From positions 1 through 31,029 of the forward strand of contig CAYQJO010000022.1 in the NCBI GenBank assembly GCA_964417785.1: a stretch of DNA of 31,029 nt, in the 5' to 3' direction. Both the position numbers and the translations under genes were made by a program. Source of the DNA: DAOTUL01 sp034437435 (GTDB taxonomy: Bacteria > Chloroflexota > Anaerolineae > Aggregatilineales > Phototrophicaceae). Shown here one piece after another: positions 8,613-16,267 of this stretch (position 1 is its first letter; each line of letters starts with the position of its first letter). The notes under the pieces are model-generated. The model worked only from the letters and a program-made list of their open reading frames with translations, made no database searches and had not been told where the DNA came from.

Positions 8613-9590
8613 TTAGTCACCGATACGGCTGCGATGGTTTTCAGACTCGTGACTGCCAGGACGGTAAATGGAGCGGACGGTGTTCAGTGGGTCTTCGGCA
8701 CGCTGGATCGCTGATACGATCAACTCTGCCACCAGCCCGACCGTAAGCAGTTGCAGGCCGACCAGCATCAGCAGCACACCCAGGATCAGGGCCGGACGGT
8801 CACTCAGATTCCGCTCCGGTCCGATCAACCATTCCACACTCAACCACAGATTGATGAATGTACCGGCGGTCAGCATCAACATGCCGCCGGTCCCTAACAG
8901 ATGCAGCGGACGCTTGCCAAAACGGTTGATAAAGACCACCGTCATCAGATCAAGCCCCCCGCTGAACAGCCGTCCGGGGCCATATTTGGAGCGCCCGTAC
9001 TGACGTTTGTGATGCTCAACCGGGATCTCCGTCACTTTGAAGCCCGCATAGTGCGCCAGCGCCGGGATATAGCGGTGCAAATCGCCGTAAAGATGCAACT
9101 TACGCACGACTTCAGCCCGGTAGGTCTTGAAGCCGCTGTTCATGTCGTGCATCCTGACACCGGTTGCCATCGCCGTCGACCGGTTGGCGATAAACGAGGG
9201 GATCGTCTTGGAAAGCGGATCGTGGCGCACCTGTTTCCAGCCAGAGACCACATCGTAGCCTTCATCCAGCTTCGCCAGCATGCGGGGAATCTCGCCCGGT
9301 TCGTCCTGTAAGTCGGCGTCCAATGTGATGAGAACATCGCCGCGTGCCAGTTGGAAACCGGTGTTAAGGGCCTGGCTCTTGCCGAAATTACGTCGCTGCA
9401 AAATGACGCCCACATGGGAGTCCGTCGCCTGAAGTTCGGTCAGCACATCCGTCGAGCCATCCACACTACCGTCATCCACGTAGATCACTTCCCAGGCATG
9501 ACCAATCGCGTCCATCACATCGATCAGCTTTTGATGCAGCAGTGGCAGACTCTCCACCTCGTTATAGACAGGAATCACCAGTGAGATCAT
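8613..9590 (-). CDS. GT2 glycosyltransferase, DPM1/polyisoprenyl-phosphate type
   Basis: This 325-residue family 2 glycosyltransferase opens with ISLVIPVYNE and has VDDGS at 38-42 and DADLQDEPGE from 91, the aspartate motifs that bind nucleotide-sugar and metal. A MNSGFKTYR segment and a GRSKYGPGRL segment follow. Two C-terminal membrane helices are visible (LLGTGGMLMLTAGTFINLWL and ALILGVLLMLVGLQLLTVGL). This layout is typical of enzymes that load a sugar onto a polyprenyl phosphate at the membrane. In-frame starts also exist at 9599 and 9608; 9590 gives the usual family N-terminus. Its stop directly abuts the rhaEW stop. It lies downstream of the DeoR gene on the same strand with a 64-base gap, so co-transcription is possible. 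Sugar and acceptor are not predictable. Confidence 0.9.
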   Translation of the reverse strand: MISLVIPVYNEVESLPLLHQKLIDVMDAIGHAWEVIYVDDGSVDGSTDVLTELQATDSHVGVILQRRNFGKSQALNTGFQLARGDVLITLDADLQDEPGEIPRMLAKLDEGYDVVSGWKQVRHDPLSKTIPSFIANRSTAMATGVRMHDMNSGFKTYRAEVVRKLHLYGDLHRYIPALAHYAGFKVTEIPVEHHKRQYGRSKYGPGRLFSGGLDLMTVVFINRFGKRPLHLLGTGGMLMLTAGTFINLWLSVEWLIGPERNLSDRPALILGVLLMLVGLQLLTVGLVAELIVSAIQRAEDPLNTVRSIYRPGSHESENHRSRIGD

Positions 9591-9654
9591 GGTTCTCATC
9601 CCAAACATGCATAGGCACTGCCAATATTGTATACGACAAACGAACCCACAAGGC

Positions 9655-10437
9655 TTAAGTTACCACCACAGCCTGGACTTCTACCCCGGCCTCACGGAAC
9701 GTTCTTAGCGTTTCCGCAGGTGTCCGGTCTGAGGTGATGATGAGGTCAATTCGGTTGATTGGGGCAAAGCTGTAGGGAGCAATCTGGCCCCATTTGCTGC
9801 TATCAGCGACCACAACCGTCTTGTGGCAGCGCTGCAAAGCGGCCCGCTTCATCTCGACCTCGCCCAGGCTGACATCGGTCGCACCTTCGGCCAGCGTCAA
9901 ACCACGCACACCGAAGAAGCCAATGTTTAGATTCACGCCCGGTTCGCGGTCGGGCCGTCCAACCAGCGACACGGAATCGCGACGCAAACGTCCACCCAGC
10001 ACATTGACTTCGACATGGGGCGTATCGAGGAACTGCTGTGCGATCATCAGGCTGTTGGTCACGATGGTCAACCCCTCCAATGATTTGAGATAGGGTGTCA
10101 TGGCAAAAGTCGATGTGCTGGCATCCAACGCCACACCATAACCGTTCTGCACCAGAGCAGCAGCCGCTCGTGCGATGGCATCCTTCTCCATATGCCGTTC
10201 CACCTGACGCACATGGAACGACAGTTCGGATATACCGGAGCGCTTTTCGACCAGAATGGCCCCACCGTAGGTGCGCTCGATCAGACCTTCCTTTTCCAGC
10301 GCCCGCAAATCCTGCCGGATCGTCACCGTACTGACGCCTAATTCATCGCTGAGCGCCCGCACTGAAACCCGCCCGGACTGCTGAAGTTGATCGAGAATGA
10401 ACCTGCGCCGCTCGGCAAGGAATAATGGATCTACCAT
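9655..10437 (-). CDS. DeoR-family transcriptional regulator, probable rhamnose repressor
   Basis: This 260-residue protein has an N-terminal DeoR helix-turn-helix (about 7-60). It contains VSVRALSDELGVSTVTIRQD and the RALEKEGLIERTYGGAIL end typical of the family. The C-terminal sugar-phosphate sensor domain (about 80-240) has ALDASTSTFAM, TNSLMIAQQF and VVVADSSKWG. DeoR proteins usually repress sugar catabolism and respond to a phosphorylated intermediate. It sits between rhaEW and rhaI and is divergent from rhaI, so a role as the rhamnose (RhaR-like) regulator is the natural inference. The ATG at 10437 is preferred; an upstream GTG at 10446 is possible. A candidate operator lies in the leader of its own transcript, which would permit autoregulation. 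Confidence 0.9.
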   Translation of the reverse strand: MVDPLFLAERRRFILDQLQQSGRVSVRALSDELGVSTVTIRQDLRALEKEGLIERTYGGAILVEKRSGISELSFHVRQVERHMEKDAIARAAAALVQNGYGVALDASTSTFAMTPYLKSLEGLTIVTNSLMIAQQFLDTPHVEVNVLGGRLRRDSVSLVGRPDREPGVNLNIGFFGVRGLTLAEGATDVSLGEVEMKRAALQRCHKTVVVADSSKWGQIAPYSFAPINRIDLIITSDRTPAETLRTFREAGVEVQAVVVT

Positions 10438-10461
10438 GATTGACACGACTCTCGCATGAAA

Positions 10462-10472
10462 GTAAACTGAAA
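10462..10472 (+). promoter_or_regulatory. Candidate rhamnose-regulator operator between deoR-type gene and rhaI
   Basis: GTAAACTGAAA matches the rhaEW-upstream element at 10 of 11 bases. A second TGAAA begins 11 bases before the inner one (10457), about one helical turn. It lies where the -35 region of the rhaI promoter would be and inside the leader of the divergent regulator gene, so one bound repressor could affect both. This is an inference from position and similarity. Confidence 0.45.
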
Positions 10473-10476
10473 CACA

Positions 10477-10505
10477 ATTCTACTTATATTGCCACATAAC
10501 CGCAA
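10477..10505 (-). promoter_or_regulatory. Candidate promoter of the DeoR-family regulator
   Basis: On the minus strand, TTGCGG (10505-10500) and TAGAAT (10482-10477) are separated by 17 bases, a good sigma-70-like arrangement. It reads toward the regulator start at 10437. It overlaps the likely rhaI promoter on the other strand. Confidence 0.45.
10485..10490 (+). promoter_or_regulatory. Candidate -10 box of rhaI
   Basis: TATATT lies 30 bases before the rhaI ATG. No consensus -35 is seen; the expected position coincides with the candidate operator at 10462-10472, which would suit repression or activation there. Confidence 0.35.
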
Positions 10506-10519
10506 AGGATTTACGATTG

Positions 10520-11737
10520 ATGGACTTCCAGGCTGACTACGAACGCTTGGCCGAACGCCTGATGGCAAAAGGTGTTGATGTCGAACAGGTCAAGACAAAA
10601 CTCAAGCAGCAGCATATCGAAACCCCATCATGGGGTTATGGCAACAGCGGCACCCGTTTCAAGGTATTTCCCTGGCCCGGCGCAGCCCGTAACGTTCACG
10701 AGAAGATCGCCGACGCCGCCTATATCCACCGACTGACCGGCGTCGCCCCCAGCGTCGCGCTGCACATCCCCTGGGACCGCGTAGACGATTGGGACAGTCT
10801 GGGACAATACGCCGAGAGGCAGGGTGTCAGGATCGGCGCGATTAACCCCAACGTGTTCCAGGAAGACCAGTACAAACTCGGCAGCATCACCCACCCGTCG
10901 GGACAGGTCCGCGAGGAAGCTCTGGCCCATCTGGTCGAATGCACCGAGATCATGGAGCAGACCGGCAGCCAACTCCTGAGCCTGTGGTTCGCCGATGGCA
11001 CCAACTACAGCGGACAGGACAATATTCGCACCCGCAAGCGGCGTATGGAAGCGGCGTTGGCTGAGACCTACAGGCATCTGCCCGCCGGTTCGCGCATGTT
11101 GATCGAATACAAATTCTTTGAACCCGCCTTCTATCACACCGACCTGCCCGACTGGGGTACAGCCTATGCCACCGCCCTCAAACTCGGCGAACAGGCGCAG
11201 GTGCTGGTCGATACCGGCCATCACGCCCAGGGGACCAACATCGCCCACATCGTCGCCTTCCTGCTCGACGAGGGCCGGCTCGGCGGTTTCCACTTCAACG
11301 CCCGCCGCTATGCCGATGACGACCTGATCGTCGGGACCAATGACCCGCTGCACCTGTTCGAGATTTTCGTGGAACTGGTTTCCGCCGGTGAACTGGCCGA
11401 CGACGTCGCCTATATGATCGACCAGAGCCACAATATCGAGCCAAAGCTGCGGGCCATGCTTTTGAGCATCCTTAACTGTCAGATTGCCTATTCCAAAGCT
11501 CTGATTGTCGATTTCAAGTCGCTGGACGAGCGGCAGCAGACCGGCGATGTACTCGGCGCACATGGCATACTCATGGACGCCTACGAGACCGATGTTCGCC
11601 CGCTGCTGGCACAGGTCCGCACCGAGATGGACCTGCATCCGGACCCGATGGCGGCCTATCTGGCCGATGACTACGCCAAACAGGTCGCTGAGGAACGCGG
11701 TACCGCCAGTATGGGTGGCGGCGGATACCCCGGATAG
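10520..11737 (+). CDS. rhaI: L-rhamnose isomerase, RhaI type
   Basis: This 405-residue TIM-barrel isomerase converts L-rhamnose to L-rhamnulose. The metal-site residues occur with the spacing known for the Pseudomonas stutzeri enzyme: Glu196 and Lys198 (IEYKFF), Asp231 and His234 (LVDTGHHAQG), His258 (GGFHFNARRY), Asp266 and Asp268 (ADDD), and probably Asp301 (MIDQSHN). The length fits the RhaI family rather than E. coli RhaA alone. ATG 10520 is chosen; an adjacent in-frame TTG at 10517 is 7 bases from AAAGGA (10504-10509), so it could also start translation. Four bases separate its stop from the next gene, so it heads a three-gene unit. Rhamnulokinase is not in the window. Confidence 0.94.
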   Translation: MDFQADYERLAERLMAKGVDVEQVKTKLKQQHIETPSWGYGNSGTRFKVFPWPGAARNVHEKIADAAYIHRLTGVAPSVALHIPWDRVDDWDSLGQYAERQGVRIGAINPNVFQEDQYKLGSITHPSGQVREEALAHLVECTEIMEQTGSQLLSLWFADGTNYSGQDNIRTRKRRMEAALAETYRHLPAGSRMLIEYKFFEPAFYHTDLPDWGTAYATALKLGEQAQVLVDTGHHAQGTNIAHIVAFLLDEGRLGGFHFNARRYADDDLIVGTNDPLHLFEIFVELVSAGELADDVAYMIDQSHNIEPKLRAMLLSILNCQIAYSKALIVDFKSLDERQQTGDVLGAHGILMDAYETDVRPLLAQVRTEMDLHPDPMAAYLADDYAKQVAEERGTASMGGGGYPG

Positions 11738-11741
11738 ATCA

Positions 11742-13523
11742 ATGCACACGGTCGATTTTCAGCCGGTTGGTCGGCGTGTCGAGGTCGATGAATCCGACAC
11801 GCTTTTAGAGGCCGCACAACGAGCCGGGGTCGAACTGATCGCGCTGTGTGGCGGAATCGGTGCCTGTGACACCTGCCGGGTCCGTCTGGTCGCCGGACAA
11901 CTTACACCCACCACATTAACGGAAGACGGCGAATTCTCGCCCGAAGAACTCGCGGACGGTTGGCGATTGGCCTGCCAGTCGCACCCACTCTCCGATGTCA
12001 AAATTGATGTCCCGCCGGAGTCGCTCACCACCGCCCAGCGATTGGAACTCGAAGGTGTGGACTCCGAGATTGACTTCGATCCGGTGATCATGGCGCTCGA
12101 TGTGCAACTGCCATCGCCCACTCTGGACGATCTGCGAGCGGACCTGACCCGCCTGTACGACACCTGCGGCCCGCTGACCATCAACATCCCTGCCCTCAAG
12201 CAGCTACCACTGACACTGCGAGAGAACGACTGGCAGGTTCGGCTGGCCGTCCGTCATGGGCGCGAGATCGTCGCCGTGCTGCCACCGGAAACGCCGCTCC
12301 TCGGTTTCGCCATCGACATCGGCACAACAGGGCTGGCCGCCTACCTGGTCGATTTCGCCACCGGCGACATTTTGAGCAAGACCGGTGCCATGAACCCCCA
12401 GATCGCTTATGGTGAGGATGTCGTCAGCCGTATCGTCTACATCAACGAACACCCCGGCGACGCCGCGCTGCTGCAAAAGCGATTGATCGCCGCCCTTAAC
12501 GACATGATCGCCAGCCTGTGCCAGGAAGCCAACGCCCAACCGGAGCGGATCGTCGAGGCCGTCCTCGTCGGCAATACGGCCATGCACCATATCGTCGCCG
12601 GACTGCCTGTGCGCCAGCTTGGTGAAGCACCCTACCTACCGGTATCGATTGACACACTCGAATTTCCAGCCACCACCATCGGCCTGAACCTCGCACCCGG
12701 TGCCACCGTCTATATGCCACCGGTCATCGCTGGCTACGTCGGCGCGGACCACATCGCTATGCTCTTAGCCACCGGTACCTGGCGCACCGACAAAACAGTC
12801 GTCGCGGTAGACATCGGCACCAACACTGAGGTTACATTGACCACCGGCAGCAAACGCCTGTGCTGCTCCTGCGCATCGGGACCGGCCTTTGAAGGCGCAC
12901 ACATCCGTGACGGCATGCGAGCCGCACCCGGTGCCATCGAACGGGTCCAGATTCGCAATGGCGAGATCAACATCAAGACCATTGGCGATCAGAGTCCGGT
13001 CGGTATTTGTGGATCAGGTATTCTGGATGCCGTCGCCCAGATGCGCATACAGGAAATTGTCGATCATCGCGGCGCATTCAACCTCGATCACCCGATGGTG
13101 GATTCCAGCGAGGGCCGCCGCAAGAGCCGTTTCGTGCTGGCCCAGTCCAACGGACGCACCGTTGCCATCCGCCGCAAGGACATCTCCGAGATTCAGCTTG
13201 CCAAGAGCGCCATCCGATCCGGGATCGAAATCCTGCTGGCAGAAGCCGGAATCACAGCGAATGATGTGGATGCCTATATCATCGCCGGTGCCTTCGGCAC
13301 CTACATCGACATCGAGAGCGCCGTCCGCATCGGCATGTTCCCCGACGTGCCGCTGGACCGTTATCAGCAGGTGGGCAACGCCGCCGGTATGGGAGCCAAA
13401 CAGCTTTTGCTCTCCAACCATCTCCGCGACGCGACCACACAGCTTGCCCGCCAGTTAGATTACATCGAGCTGACCAGTTACACGGGCTTTCAGGACATTT
13501 TCATGCGCTACATTGGGCTATAG
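11742..13523 (+). CDS. Corrinoid-activating protein (RACo-like, 2Fe-2S ferredoxin plus ASKHA/DUF4445)
   Basis: This 593-residue protein has an N-terminal plant-type [2Fe-2S] ferredoxin domain with Cys36, Cys42, Cys45 and Cys78 (C-x5-C-x2-C ... C). It is followed by a DUF4445/ASKHA ATPase region from about residue 185. The two nucleotide-binding motifs are FAIDIGTTGLAAYLVD and VAVDIGTNTEVTL, with GICGSGILDAVA and IIAGAFGTYIDIESA further on. Related RACo and RamA-type proteins reduce inactivated cob(II)alamin in methyltransferase systems at the cost of ATP. The open frame extends upstream into rhaI, but the ATG at 11742, 4 bases after the rhaI stop, starts exactly at the ferredoxin domain. The methyltransferase that follows supports a corrinoid role. 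No corrinoid-binding protein is visible here, so the partner must be encoded elsewhere. Confidence 0.9.
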   Translation: MHTVDFQPVGRRVEVDESDTLLEAAQRAGVELIALCGGIGACDTCRVRLVAGQLTPTTLTEDGEFSPEELADGWRLACQSHPLSDVKIDVPPESLTTAQRLELEGVDSEIDFDPVIMALDVQLPSPTLDDLRADLTRLYDTCGPLTINIPALKQLPLTLRENDWQVRLAVRHGREIVAVLPPETPLLGFAIDIGTTGLAAYLVDFATGDILSKTGAMNPQIAYGEDVVSRIVYINEHPGDAALLQKRLIAALNDMIASLCQEANAQPERIVEAVLVGNTAMHHIVAGLPVRQLGEAPYLPVSIDTLEFPATTIGLNLAPGATVYMPPVIAGYVGADHIAMLLATGTWRTDKTVVAVDIGTNTEVTLTTGSKRLCCSCASGPAFEGAHIRDGMRAAPGAIERVQIRNGEINIKTIGDQSPVGICGSGILDAVAQMRIQEIVDHRGAFNLDHPMVDSSEGRRKSRFVLAQSNGRTVAIRRKDISEIQLAKSAIRSGIEILLAEAGITANDVDAYIIAGAFGTYIDIESAVRIGMFPDVPLDRYQQVGNAAGMGAKQLLLSNHLRDATTQLARQLDYIELTSYTGFQDIFMRYIGL

Positions 13524-13528
13524 GAGGG
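13522..13528 (+). promoter_or_regulatory. Strong ribosome binding site selecting a GTG start
   Basis: AGGAGGG overlaps the stop codon of the corrinoid activator and lies 7 bases before GTG 13536. It decides the non-ATG start of the methyltransferase gene and suggests coupled translation. Confidence 0.8.
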
Positions 13529-13535
13529 TAACAAA

Positions 13536-14399
13536 GTGAACATCCAGGATTTGATTGCCAGCGGAAAACCAGTCATCGCCGATGGCGGCATGGGAACGAT
13601 GCTGTTCAGCCTCGGCTTGCAGCGCGGCGATTCGCCCGAACTCTGGAATGTCAACGAACCGGAGAAAGTCGCCAGCATCCATGCCGGCTATGCCGACGCC
13701 GGAGCGAAGATCATCCTCACCAACACCTTCGGCGGCAACCGTTTCCGCCTGGACCAGCACGGCGACCGAGCCGTCGAACTTAACGAAGCCGGTGCTGTTC
13801 TGGCGCGTAAAGCCATCGGAGAACGCCCAATCGTCATCGGCGGATCAATGGGACCGACGGGCCAGTTCATTGAGCCTCTGGGTACCATGACCTTCGAGCA
13901 GGCTGTTGCGGTGTTTGCCGAACAGGCGCGGGGCTTGCTCGCCGGTGGTGTCGACGTCTTCTGGATCGAAACCATGTCCGATCTGGAAGAACTGCGGGCC
14001 GCCTTCGAGGGCGCACGCCAGGTCTCCGCCGACACCCCCATCGTCACCACCATGACCTTCGACACCAAGGGCCGCACCATGATGGGCGTCAAGCCGGAGC
14101 AGGCCGTCAAGTCCCTGAAGAAGATGGGAGCAGTCGCACTCGGAGCCAACTGTGGCAACGGTCCACAGGAGATCGAGGACGTCATCGGCAAAATGCGCGA
14201 GGCCGACCCCGACGCCGTGCTGGTAGCGAAATCCAACGCCGGACTGCCCAAAATGGTCAACGGTGAGACCGTCTACGACGCTACCCCGGACGTCATGGGC
14301 GCATACGCCGTGCGTGTACGTGACCTCGGCGCAAATATCATCGGTGCGTGCTGCGGCAGCACTCCCGACCACATCAAAGCTATCGCCAACGCGCTTTAA
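13536..14399 (+). CDS. Homocysteine S-methyltransferase family protein
   Basis: This 287-residue single-domain protein has the family barrel. It starts with IADGGMGTMLF (about 14-24), carries ILTNTFGGNRFRL and GGSMGPTGQ, and has the three zinc-ligand cysteines: Cys206 in GANCGNGP and the Cys272-Cys273 pair in GACCGSTP. The family moves a methyl group to homocysteine, or uses the zinc thiolate site to transfer methyl groups to other acceptors. It resembles the first domain of MetH and bacterial betaine-homocysteine methyltransferases, but has no cobalamin domain. GTG 13536 follows a strong ribosome site. Placement directly after a corrinoid activator suggests work with a corrinoid protein. The methyl donor is unknown. 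It ends 5 bases from the convergent next gene. Confidence 0.88.
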   Translation: MNIQDLIASGKPVIADGGMGTMLFSLGLQRGDSPELWNVNEPEKVASIHAGYADAGAKIILTNTFGGNRFRLDQHGDRAVELNEAGAVLARKAIGERPIVIGGSMGPTGQFIEPLGTMTFEQAVAVFAEQARGLLAGGVDVFWIETMSDLEELRAAFEGARQVSADTPIVTTMTFDTKGRTMMGVKPEQAVKSLKKMGAVALGANCGNGPQEIEDVIGKMREADPDAVLVAKSNAGLPKMVNGETVYDATPDVMGAYAVRVRDLGANIIGACCGSTPDHIKAIANAL

Positions 14400-14404
14400 C
14401 CCGG

Positions 14405-15412
14405 TCATTCCGCACCCTGATCCAATCGCGCCACCACAACCAGCGCATCATCAATGCCGGGGTTGTGGTGGCCGAGAACAGCATCCGCGATAGCCTGTGG
14501 CGCAGAGTCCACATCGACCCCATCCAGGTAGCGCTCACCGATCCCGTCCGTGACGATCACCAGTCGATCCCCCACCACCAGCGGCACCACCACCGGACGC
14601 ATCGTCGCCAACCCGGCACCGATAATCCCTTCGTTTTGTGGCAGCATCCGCACAGACCCTGTTTCCACCTGTACCAGACACCCGCGCACCGTCCCCACAC
14701 TCAACCAGGACAGCGTGGCAAAAGCCGCGTTGAACGTCGCCAGCGCCAGCGAGGCACCAACTGTCCGGTTCAACCGCTTGTCGCACCGCCGGACCAGCAT
14801 CTGAGGCGCAATATGCGGATTGGCCTTGAGAATATCCACTGCCACCTGCGAGGCCACCGCTGCATCCGCCGAATAATCCAGACCACCCACCACACCCACC
14901 AACACCCCGCGTGAGAACGGCTCCAATACCTGGCGGTCGCCCATAGCGGCCTCACCCGGATAGGTCTTACGAGCGCAGCCCACCGTGATCGGACTCGGCG
15001 CACTCGGTGCAGTGCTTTTCTTCAGCACCACTGTCGTCCCCTGCCCCGGCGCGGACATGATCTCAAACTGATCCACCAGCCGCCGCGCCCCCGGCAGACC
15101 CACGCCCAGGCTTTTACCCGTTGAATATCCATCCTGCATTGCCAGATCAATATCGGGGATGCCCGGACCGTTATCCCTGGCCGTGACCACAATCTCCTGC
15201 CGGTCATCTGTCTGTACCACATCCATGATGACCTCACCGCGCCCCGCATACTTCACAATGTTGCGGGCGATTTCCAGCACTGCCGCGCTCATAGCCGTCT
15301 GATCGACCAGACTGAACCCGACCAGCGCCGCCAGCCGCCGACCGTACTGGCCCGCGACAATCGCACTGCGGTCATCGAGAATAGAAATACGGAGGGGTAG
15401 ATCATCAATCAT
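14405..15412 (-). CDS. RsbT-like kinase fused to degenerate PP2C/RsbX-like domain
   Basis: This 335-residue protein joins two parts of the sigma-factor stress-signalling toolkit. Residues 1-135 are a GHKL ATPase of the RsbT/anti-sigma type: EIARN (48-52, N box), DNGPGI (80-85), STGKSLGVGLPG (97-108). Residues 150-335 align with RsbX/SpoIIE-type phosphatases: MGDRQVL (Asp159), VTDGIGERY, and a GIDDALVVVARL end. The expected DGLGHG metal motif reads GGLDYS (176-181), so its key Asp is Gly. The phosphatase part may be weak or inactive. The ATG at 15412 has AAGG 6 bases upstream; a TTG at 15430 is less likely. No RsbR/RsbS partner is adjacent. It is divergent from the ABC ATPase gene. Confidence 0.85.
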   Translation of the reverse strand: MIDDLPLRISILDDRSAIVAGQYGRRLAALVGFSLVDQTAMSAAVLEIARNIVKYAGRGEVIMDVVQTDDRQEIVVTARDNGPGIPDIDLAMQDGYSTGKSLGVGLPGARRLVDQFEIMSAPGQGTTVVLKKSTAPSAPSPITVGCARKTYPGEAAMGDRQVLEPFSRGVLVGVVGGLDYSADAAVASQVAVDILKANPHIAPQMLVRRCDKRLNRTVGASLALATFNAAFATLSWLSVGTVRGCLVQVETGSVRMLPQNEGIIGAGLATMRPVVVPLVVGDRLVIVTDGIGERYLDGVDVDSAPQAIADAVLGHHNPGIDDALVVVARLDQGAE

Positions 15413-15527
15413 GAGCGGCCTTGTAAACAATCCAACTGTCCAAATTGTATGCCCCTGGCTCCAATACCGCCACTATGGACGGGTATCCGCCTTTCCGGTA
15501 CCATACCACCAGAAACGGAGGGACCAC
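15413..15527. promoter_or_regulatory. Divergent intergenic region, kinase/phosphatase fusion and ABC ATPase
   Basis: These 115 bases must contain start signals for both flanking genes. A short inverted repeat TTGT-AA-ACAA is at 15421-15430. I could not pick a convincing -35/-10 pair on either strand. The ABC ATPase ribosome site GGAGGGA is at 15517-15523. Confidence 0.4.
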
Positions 15528-16262
<735 letters not shown>

Positions 16263-16267
16263 CTGGC

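Noticed and set aside
11505..11741. 79-codon upstream extension of the corrinoid activator frame into rhaI
   Set aside because: It overlaps well-conserved rhaI sequence in another frame. The ferredoxin domain begins directly at ATG 11742.
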